A stretch of DNA of 12,140 bases from JBGUXS01 sp045118155 (lineage in GTDB: Bacteria; Pseudomonadota; Alphaproteobacteria; CAAHEQ01; UBA3637), in contig JBGUXS010000020.1 in assembly GCA_045118155.1 (NCBI GenBank), positions 1 through 12,140 of the forward strand, in the 5' to 3' direction. Positions 6,373-12,140 of the stretch are shown here, piece by piece (position 1 is the stretch's first letter; each line of letters starts with the position of its first letter). The notes under the pieces were generated by a model. It worked only from the letters and a program-made list of their open reading frames with translations. It searched no databases and was not told the DNA's origin. The position numbers were made by a program, and so were the translations under genes.

Positions 6373-7310
6373 GGTTTTAAAGAAAAATATTCTTCATCTC
6401 CTTTTTCTAAGCTGATGTGTGTCAGAAGTGGCAATGTCCGTTTGTTCATACCGGTCAACACTTTTCCCCCACATTCCACCAAAGTATCCACCCCTTGATT
6501 TTTTAAATACATCATACTGTCACGCCATAAAACAGGGGAGGTAATTTGTTTAACTAACAATTCCTTAATGACATCTGGATTACTTTCTGGCAATGCCGTC
6601 ACATTAGAAATAACAGGGATCTTCGGCACTTGCATATCCGCCCCTAAGATAAGGTCTTTTAATTCAACAGCAGCATCTTGCATAAGAGGACTGTGAAAAG
6701 CCCCAGACAGTGGCAACATAATCGCCCGTTTCGCCCCCGCCATTGTTGCCATCATTTTAACCATATCAAGAACTTTTTCTTCCCCACTGACCACGATCTG
6801 ACCATCGGCGTTATCATTGGCGATAACACATACAACTTGGGATGTTCCCGTAGCTTGATTTAATACATGTTGCAAGGCATCTTTTTCCATTCCCAACACC
6901 GCCAACATTCCCCCGGGATAATGCCCTGCACATTTCAAAAACGCTTCCCCACGGGCTTTAAGAAGCAATGCCGTTTGTTGCAACGTTAATGCCCCAGCAG
7001 CACACAAGGCCGTATATTCCCCCAGCGAATGCCCCGCACAAAACACCCCCATTTCCCACAGTGGTTTTTCCTTTTTTTCTTCCAATACCCGCACCACAGC
7101 CATACCAACCGTCATCAGGGCCACTTGGGCATAATTGGTTTGTTTTAATTTTTCTTCTGGGCCTTCAAACATAATCCGTTTCAAGGGGAACCCCACCACG
7201 GATTCAACCTCTTTAAACACCGTTTTAGCCACATCATACTTGTCGTATAGGTCTTTTCCCATCCCAACACTTTGGGCACCTTGGCCCGTAAAAAGAAAAC
7301 TTGTTGTCAT
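6369..7310 (-). CDS. fabD: Malonyl-CoA:acyl-carrier-protein transacylase FabD
   Basis: FabD moves malonate from CoA to acyl carrier protein, supplying type II fatty acid synthesis in the cytosol. The 313-residue length is as expected. The oxyanion-hole motif GQGAQ is at 9-13, the nucleophile is Ser95 in GHSLGEY, Arg120 (KARGEAF) is the malonate-binding arginine, and His206 (SGAFHSPLM) is the second catalytic residue. Gln255 (VKQITSPVLW) is also conserved. I chose ATG at 7310, giving the standard MTTSFLFTGQG start; a TTG at 7325 would add five residues inside leuS. Only one base separates it from the leuS stop, with no strong ribosome site, so translation is probably coupled to leuS. It is not next to fabG, acpP or fabF here, unlike many bacteria. 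Its end overlaps that of trmFO. Confidence 0.96.
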   Translation of the reverse strand: MTTSFLFTGQGAQSVGMGKDLYDKYDVAKTVFKEVESVVGFPLKRIMFEGPEEKLKQTNYAQVALMTVGMAVVRVLEEKKEKPLWEMGVFCAGHSLGEYTALCAAGALTLQQTALLLKARGEAFLKCAGHYPGGMLAVLGMEKDALQHVLNQATGTSQVVCVIANDNADGQIVVSGEEKVLDMVKMMATMAGAKRAIMLPLSGAFHSPLMQDAAVELKDLILGADMQVPKIPVISNVTALPESNPDVIKELLVKQITSPVLWRDSMMYLKNQGVDTLVECGGKVLTGMNKRTLPLLTHISLEKGDEEYFSLKP

Positions 7311-7311
7311 C

Positions 7312-9813
7312 TTATTGCACCACAAAATTAATTAAACGACCAGGAACAAAAATTTCTTTTACAATCTTTTTCCCTTCTAAAAATGGCATAACCTTTGCAT
7401 TAGATTTTGCTAACGCCAGCAACTCTTCCTTAGATGCATCCAACGGACAGGTTAAAACATCCCGTTTTTTCCCCATCACTTGGACGACAATCGTTTGTGT
7501 TTTTTGGATAAGCTGGCTTTCATCAAACGTCGGCCACGGGGCATATGCTAAACTTTGAGTATGTCCCAAACGTTGCCACATTTCTTCGGCGATATGCGGG
7601 GCCTGTGGGGCCAATAACAACGTAAAATCTTCCATATCTTTCTTGGCAACAGAACCAGAAGTCTTATAAACCGCATTGATAAATTCCATCATTTTAGAAA
7701 TGGCCGTGTTATAGGACAAGCGTTCCATATCTTCTGTCACCCCTTTGATGGTTTTATGCATCAGCTTCGTTAATTCTTCGTCCCCAGTATCCGCAATTTT
7801 ACCTTCGGTTTCAAACAAGGTCCATACTTTTTTCAAGAACCGATGAACCCCATTAATTCCATCTTCCGTCCAGGGTTTTTCTGCCTCTATCGGACCCATG
7901 AACATTTCATACAAACGCATGGAATCGGCCCCAAAATCTTGCACAATATCATCGGGATTAATCACGTTGTATTTTGACTTACTCATCTTTTCAATCTGAA
8001 CGTTCAAGTGAATATCTGTGCCTTTAACAAACCAATCATTTCCCCGTTTTTCAGCTTCATCTGGTTTATAGTATTTACCGGCATCATCCTTATAAGAAAA
8101 CGCCACAATCATCCCTTGATTGACAAGGCGTTTAAATGGTTCATCTGTGGAAACAAATCCCGCATCAAAAAGCACTTTTTGCCAAAAACGGGCATACAAT
8201 AAATGTAATACCGCGTGTTCTGTCCCACCAACATATAAATCCACCGGCATAAAATAGGATTCGGCTTCTTTGCTCCACGCTTCATCGTGATTATGGGGAT
8301 CACAGTATCTTAAAAAATACCAAGAACTTCCTGCCCATTGTGGCATAATATTTGTTTCGCGCTGAGCCGGCAACCCCGTTTCGGGATCCGTTGTTTTAAC
8401 CCATTCTGTTGCCCTTGCCAACGGAGGTTCCCCTTCTTCTGTCGGTCTAAATTCGGCCATAGGGGGCAACAAAACAGGCAAATCTTTCATAGGAACCGCT
8501 TTGACGGAACCATCTGCACAATGGATGATCGGGAAAGGTTCCCCCCAATACCGCTGACGAGCAAACAACCAATCCCGTAATTTATAATTAACAGTTCCTT
8601 TCCCTAAGTGGTGTTCTTCCAACCACGCAATCATTTTGGCCTTGGATTCCTTAACATGCAACCCATTTAAAAAATCGGAATTAATCAGTGCCCCATCCCC
8701 TTCATAAGCACTTTCAGCAATATTCCCACCCTCAATTACTTGAATCATAGGGATATTAAATTTTTTAGCAAAGGCCCAGTCCCGGCTATCGTGTGCTGGC
8801 ACAGCCATAATGGCCCCATAACCGTAATCCCCCAAGACATAATCGGCGATATAAATAGGAATTTCCTTGCCATTGACGGGGTTAATCGCATACGCCCCTG
8901 TAAAGGCCCCTGTTTTTTCTTTGGCATCTGCTAACCGGTCTTGCGCTGACTTTTTAGCCGCTTCGGCCACATACGCTTCAACCACCTTTTTTTGATCAGG
9001 GGTTGTGATTTGTTTCACCAGAGCGTGTTCTGGGGCCAACACACAATATGTGGCCCCAAATAATGTATCTGGGCGGGTTGTATAAACTGTAAAGTCCACA
9101 GATTGATCCTTAATTTTAAAGGTCACATCCGCCCCCGTAGATTTTCCAATCCATTCACGTTGCATAATTTTAACGCCTTCTGGCCAATCCAATTTATCTA
9201 GGCCTTCTAACAACTTTTCAGCATACGCCGTAATTTTTAGCATCCATTGACGCATCGGTTTTTTAATAACTTCATCCCCGGTTTCAATGTATTTACCATC
9301 TTTAACTTCTTCATTTGCCAACACCGTTTTCAATTTAGGGCACCAGTTCACAGGGATTTCCACTTCATACGCCAAACCTCTTTCAAACAAAATTTCAAAA
9401 ATCCATTGTGTCCATTTATAATAATCGGGGTCTGTGGTATTAATTTCCCGATCCCAATCATAAGAAAATCCACATCTTTGGCATTGTTTTTTAAAGACCT
9501 GGGCTGCATTCTTCACAACATCCCTTGGGTGCTGACCTGTTTTATCGGCGTACCGTTCTGCCGGTAGCCCAAACGCATCCCACCCCATGGGGTGCAACAC
9601 ATTAAACCCTTGCATCCGTTTATAACGCGCCACAATATCGGAAATGGTATAATTTTCTACGTGTCCCACATGCAACCCCGCCCCAGACGGATACGGAAAC
9701 ATATCTAAAACATAGTATTTTGGCTTGTTTTTATCTACCATGGCATGGAACGTGTGATGATCTGCCCAGTATGCTTGCCACTTCTGTTCTATTGCCTTAA
9801 AATCGTATGCCAT
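7312..9813 (-). CDS. leuS: Leucyl-tRNA synthetase
   Basis: This class I synthetase charges tRNA-Leu with leucine. It has 833 residues in the usual bacterial order. The catalytic HVGH motif is at 48-51 in YPSGAGLHVGH. The CP1 editing domain, which hydrolyses mischarged tRNA, has TTRPDTLFG (245-253) and MAVPAHDSRD with the amino-group-sensing Asp342. YVGGTEHAVLHLLYARF is at 528-543, KMSKS at 609-613, and an anticodon-binding helical domain and small C-terminal domain (LINFVV end) complete it. The start at 9813 is fixed by GGAGG (9823-9819) 5 nt upstream; the frame stays open for 81 more codons upstream, but that stretch is low-complexity intergenic DNA containing the promoters. It is first in an operon with fabD. 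No key residue appears missing. Confidence 0.98.
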   Translation of the reverse strand: MAYDFKAIEQKWQAYWADHHTFHAMVDKNKPKYYVLDMFPYPSGAGLHVGHVENYTISDIVARYKRMQGFNVLHPMGWDAFGLPAERYADKTGQHPRDVVKNAAQVFKKQCQRCGFSYDWDREINTTDPDYYKWTQWIFEILFERGLAYEVEIPVNWCPKLKTVLANEEVKDGKYIETGDEVIKKPMRQWMLKITAYAEKLLEGLDKLDWPEGVKIMQREWIGKSTGADVTFKIKDQSVDFTVYTTRPDTLFGATYCVLAPEHALVKQITTPDQKKVVEAYVAEAAKKSAQDRLADAKEKTGAFTGAYAINPVNGKEIPIYIADYVLGDYGYGAIMAVPAHDSRDWAFAKKFNIPMIQVIEGGNIAESAYEGDGALINSDFLNGLHVKESKAKMIAWLEEHHLGKGTVNYKLRDWLFARQRYWGEPFPIIHCADGSVKAVPMKDLPVLLPPMAEFRPTEEGEPPLARATEWVKTTDPETGLPAQRETNIMPQWAGSSWYFLRYCDPHNHDEAWSKEAESYFMPVDLYVGGTEHAVLHLLYARFWQKVLFDAGFVSTDEPFKRLVNQGMIVAFSYKDDAGKYYKPDEAEKRGNDWFVKGTDIHLNVQIEKMSKSKYNVINPDDIVQDFGADSMRLYEMFMGPIEAEKPWTEDGINGVHRFLKKVWTLFETEGKIADTGDEELTKLMHKTIKGVTEDMERLSYNTAISKMMEFINAVYKTSGSVAKKDMEDFTLLLAPQAPHIAEEMWQRLGHTQSLAYAPWPTFDESQLIQKTQTIVVQVMGKKRDVLTCPLDASKEELLALAKSNAKVMPFLEGKKIVKEIFVPGRLINFVVQ

Positions 9814-9838
9814 TAAAACCTCCATAAAAATAATATTT

Positions 9839-9867
9839 ATTTTAACAAACCGCCCAATAAATGGCAA
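9839..9867 (-). promoter_or_regulatory. Promoter of leuS-fabD
   Basis: On the minus strand TTGCCA (9867-9862) and TAAAAT (9844-9839) are spaced 17 bp apart, each 5 of 6 to consensus. The start would be near 9832, leaving a leader of about 20 nt with the GGAGG site. No T-box-like leader fits in this space. An A/T tract lies just upstream. Confidence 0.7.
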
Positions 9868-9896
9868 CAGGATTTTTAAAAAAAATAAAAAAAATC

Positions 9897-9925
9897 TTGA
9901 CAAAACACAAAAACAGGAGTATATT
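9897..9925 (+). promoter_or_regulatory. Strong sigma-70 promoter of the aminotransferase-like gene
   Basis: A perfect TTGACA (9897-9902) and TATATT (9920-9925, 5 of 6) are exactly 17 bp apart, the best promoter in the window. The upstream 25-30 bases are almost all A and T and may act as an UP element. The start is predicted near 9932, within a 14-bp palindrome. The ribosome site TAGGA (9944-9948) lies 7 nt before the ATG. Confidence 0.8.
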
Positions 9926-9926
9926 G

Positions 9927-9940
9927 AAAAAACGTTTTTT
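9927..9940. promoter_or_regulatory. Perfect 14-bp palindrome at the predicted transcription start, possible operator
   Basis: Six As, CG, then six Ts form an uninterrupted palindrome directly after the -10 box and before the ribosome site. With no loop it is unlikely to be an RNA hairpin, so a protein-binding site is the more natural reading. A chance A/T run is the alternative. Confidence 0.35.
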
Positions 9941-9955
9941 ACATAGGAATTTAGG

Positions 9956-11899
9956 ATGGATAAAAGATTGTCCCGCTGTATTGACCTTAGGGGGGGAAAT
10001 CCCCTTTGTAGAAGAATCCCCGATTTTATGAAGGAAATAGATTGGGAACGGGTCACTGTTTATCCACCGCATAACATGGAAAATGATGACCGATCGGTGA
10101 TTGCTGATTTCTTCAGGGATGAATTTGACATGGACGTTTTCCATAATGAAGAAGTTTTATTCAGCCCTGGTGGCATTTCTTTATTTTGGAAGTATTACCT
10201 TGATTATTTAAGATGGGATTATCAGCAGAAAAAAACCAATGCCCCAGATAATCCCCACCCCCTTATTTTAACGTTTCCAGACTATCAAGAACAGGCTAAG
10301 AAATTGGCTAATGCCGTGGGTGGATTTTGCCAAATCATTCCTAATGCCATCCAAGAATCCCTTAAAGAACTCAACTTTTTGGGGCAACAAATATCTGCAC
10401 AAAATCTAACGCCACTCTGTAAAAAGTTTCCTTGTTTAAAAAACAAACACTTTTTACAAAACGTCTTAGGTAATCCACGCTTGTTGTTACCATCATTAAA
10501 TAAGAAATATACGATACAAATTAAAAATTTACTGCGTCCGTATCGGGGGTTCCCCCTGTTTTTCTATCATCCCAATCCCCACAAGGCTGATGATTTTATT
10601 CAGGATGTTTGCCAACAGCATCATATTCCGTTTGTCACACACCCTAGTGATATTCATGGGGGAAAACCATGGTCTAAAACAGAACCTTTTGCCCCAGGGA
10701 AACCCATTATTTTAACAACAGATTTAACGTATGGATTGGCCAAGCAAACAGCCGAAGCCCCGACACAAGAAGACGCCGATTTTGAATGTTTAAGTGTTCC
10801 TTTAAGGGCAAAAAATGATTACAGGTTAGATCCTCAAGATTTAGAAAACACCCTGCACTATTTATGTCAGCAAGGCCGACCCGTGGTGTGTTTTAAATGT
10901 GATAATCCTCAAAATCCAACAGGCCATTTATTGACCCCGACTGAAGCATTCCAAGTAGCGGTTATTTGCTATAAGTACAACGTTCCTATTTTTGAAGATT
11001 TGGCTTATGCGGGGTTAGAATATCAGGGTCAAACCGTTCCTTTTAACAGTTTGATTCATCATAAGGATCTGGAAAAGCATCCCCTTTTTTACACCCCTTA
11101 TCCTGTTAACAAAACATTTTTCTATGAATGGTGTCATCAACATATTTTTAGTGCGTGGGGGCTATCCAAAGCCGCCGGCATGCCTGGGGTTAGAACGGCC
11201 GTTGGATTCACGGGGAATAAAGACGTTTATACCTTTATCCAAAATAAAATAACCCAAACTGCTTTAAGTCCCCCCAGCTTTACCGCCAACATTTTTCAGA
11301 ATTGGGCCGATCCCAAACACAAACAAGAACGGCATGTTTTTTTACTAAAAAACCTAAAAGAATATGATTTCCGCCGGCGATTGATGTTAGCGTGCTTAAA
11401 TGGGCAAGATCAAGTTCCTTTTTCATCGGCAGAAAAAGATCATTTATCCCGTATTATTGCCCGTTTGGATGAACGACATATTCCTAAAATACAAGAAAAA
11501 ATTAAAACCCTTTTAACACGGGGAATTTCCGGGGTTGACGTAGCAAACCCAAGACCAGATGCGGGCTTTTTCTTACTCTTAAAATTTGATACGTCTTTAG
11601 GAACAGACAGCCGACAAATTGCATCAGCCCTTGAAGAACACGGTGGACCAAAAATTTTGCCATCTTCATTCTTTATGGTTCCGCATGCAGACGGCACCCC
11701 CAATCCCCATACTCATTTAGCACGGGTTTCTTTTTCTTTTGAACAAGAAGAAGTCATCCTTTTGGCTATGTTAAAACTATCCATGGCTGTGGATAACATC
11801 CGTTCTGCCCAACAAGGGAAATCCCCTATTAAAGTGGATCATCAAGCGGGATCTGTTCCACCCCCCATTCCCCCGTCACCAGGACAAAACAACCGTTAA
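9956..11899 (+). CDS. Long PLP-dependent fold-type I aminotransferase-like protein with ~150-residue insertion
   Basis: This is a predicted pyridoxal-phosphate enzyme of the aspartate aminotransferase superfamily, but 647 residues long against about 400 usually. Motifs occur in the right order: the cofactor phosphate loop LFSPGGISLF (68-77), FPDYQEQA (107-114), NPQNPTG (317-323), EDLAYAGLEY with Asp348 and Tyr351, the Schiff-base Lys405 in WGLSKAAGMPGVR with Arg413 eight residues on, NPRPDAGFFLLL (531-542) and ARVSFSF with Arg590, the likely substrate-carboxylate arginine. The catalytic set therefore looks intact. Between VGGFC (to about 125) and FECLSVPL (from about 276) lies a block of some 150 residues absent from ordinary family members. 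A shorter addition lies near 360-395, and the tail is proline-rich (PPPIPPSPG). There is no signal peptide. TAGGA before the ATG fixes the start. Superfamily membership is nearly certain; substrate and reaction are not known. An unknown gene follows 61 bp downstream on the same strand. Confidence 0.88.
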   Translation: MDKRLSRCIDLRGGNPLCRRIPDFMKEIDWERVTVYPPHNMENDDRSVIADFFRDEFDMDVFHNEEVLFSPGGISLFWKYYLDYLRWDYQQKKTNAPDNPHPLILTFPDYQEQAKKLANAVGGFCQIIPNAIQESLKELNFLGQQISAQNLTPLCKKFPCLKNKHFLQNVLGNPRLLLPSLNKKYTIQIKNLLRPYRGFPLFFYHPNPHKADDFIQDVCQQHHIPFVTHPSDIHGGKPWSKTEPFAPGKPIILTTDLTYGLAKQTAEAPTQEDADFECLSVPLRAKNDYRLDPQDLENTLHYLCQQGRPVVCFKCDNPQNPTGHLLTPTEAFQVAVICYKYNVPIFEDLAYAGLEYQGQTVPFNSLIHHKDLEKHPLFYTPYPVNKTFFYEWCHQHIFSAWGLSKAAGMPGVRTAVGFTGNKDVYTFIQNKITQTALSPPSFTANIFQNWADPKHKQERHVFLLKNLKEYDFRRRLMLACLNGQDQVPFSSAEKDHLSRIIARLDERHIPKIQEKIKTLLTRGISGVDVANPRPDAGFFLLLKFDTSLGTDSRQIASALEEHGGPKILPSSFFMVPHADGTPNPHTHLARVSFSFEQEEVILLAMLKLSMAVDNIRSAQQGKSPIKVDHQAGSVPPPIPPSPGQNNR

Positions 11900-11960
11900 T
11901 CCCCATCGTCTTGCTAAATACAAAAACATGGAAAAATGCAACTAAAAAAAGAGGTTTAAC

Positions 11961-12140
11961 ATGGATATTTATACGCAAATTAAACGGCAAAACGGGGAAG
12001 CATTTGCCAAAGCAATCCGCAATTATGATAATGGGATTTTTGATATTCCGGGGATTGTGGATATGCTGAAATATGCGGGACGAGAGGCCGAAGTCCTGAT
12101 GAATTATTTGGTTTCTTTAAAAAATATCCACATACAAGAA
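11961..12140 (+). CDS. Start of an unknown protein gene, cut by the window edge
   Basis: Only the first 60 residues are visible, with no stop before the edge. The ATG at 11961 has GAGG (11951-11954) 6 nt upstream, a good ribosome site. The visible part starts MDIYTQIKRQNGEAFAKAIR, is soluble and probably helical, continues with GIFDIPGIVDMLKYAG and REAEVLMNYLVSLK, and has no signal peptide. I do not recognise a family. It follows the aminotransferase-like gene by 61 bp with no hairpin terminator and no clear promoter in the gap, so the two may be co-transcribed. Confidence 0.7.
   Translation, partial: MDIYTQIKRQNGEAFAKAIRNYDNGIFDIPGIVDMLKYAGREAEVLMNYLVSLKNIHIQE

Noticed and set aside
7311..7325. 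TTG start for fabD inside leuS
   Set aside because: The ATG at 7310 gives the standard FabD N-terminus, and no ribosome site favours the TTG.
9247..9567. 106-codon plus-strand ORF inside leuS
   Set aside because: It is antisense to the leuS catalytic and editing domain coding sequence, and its translation is Phe/Pro-rich with no motif.
9814..10056. 81-codon N-terminal extension of leuS in the same open frame
   Set aside because: It is Phe/Ile/Leu-rich low-complexity sequence crossing two promoters and the start of the aminotransferase-like gene, and GGAGG sits correctly before the ATG at 9813.
11440..11703. 87-codon minus-strand ORF inside the aminotransferase-like gene
   Set aside because: It lies opposite the conserved C-terminal domain with its Arg590 region and has no start signal.
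1..12140. Mobile elements, CRISPR arrays, toxin-antitoxin or defence systems
   Set aside because: I found no transposase, integrase, regularly spaced repeats, or defence-family motifs. The RHH protein has no toxin partner next to it; its neighbours are a terminator with recJ and a J-domain gene.

Overview
This is a gene-dense bacterial segment with ten complete protein genes, one gene cut off by the right edge, and one tRNA gene. The family mix points to an alphaproteobacterium: an RHH_4-type ribbon-helix-helix protein, an alphaproteobacterial-style J-domain protein with a Cys/His-rich head, folate-dependent TrmFO, and NifR3/DusB. The A+T-rich intergenic DNA and moderately low G+C are compatible with a Holosporales- or Rickettsiales-like, possibly host-associated lineage. 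That placement is inference from gene content only. I see no insertion sequence, phage gene, CRISPR array or rRNA, and no stretch over 300 bases lacks a gene.

Layout, left to right. tRNA-Cys(GCA) (+) is followed by an unrecognised coiled-coil protein (+), whose end overlaps that of recJ (-). A hairpin terminator separates recJ from the upstream RHH regulator gene (-), which is divergent from a J-domain protein gene (+). The J-domain gene runs 18 bp into the end of dusB (-). dusB is translationally overlapped with an upstream gene for a secreted Sel1-repeat protein (-). That gene is divergent from trmFO (+), and both of these appear to have leaderless promoters. trmFO meets fabD (-) end to end; fabD lies 1 nt downstream of leuS (-). 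leuS is divergent from an unusually long PLP-dependent aminotransferase-like gene (+), which is followed by the start of an unknown gene (+).

Most of the window is housekeeping. Translation and tRNA maturation are represented by tRNA-Cys, LeuRS, DusB and TrmFO, DNA repair by RecJ, and fatty acid synthesis by FabD. The genes alternate in short units, and all three convergent pairs overlap at their 3' ends.

The parts that are not ordinary are: (1) the 647-residue aminotransferase-like protein, which has all the expected fold-type I motifs but an extra block of about 150 residues and a proline-rich tail, behind a near-consensus promoter with a perfect palindrome at the start site; (2) the mirror-image leaderless promoters between the Sel1 gene and trmFO; (3) the unrecognised proteins at 112-744 and 11961-12140. 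I found no convincing multi-gene novel system. The aminotransferase and its downstream neighbour are the best candidates for something undescribed.
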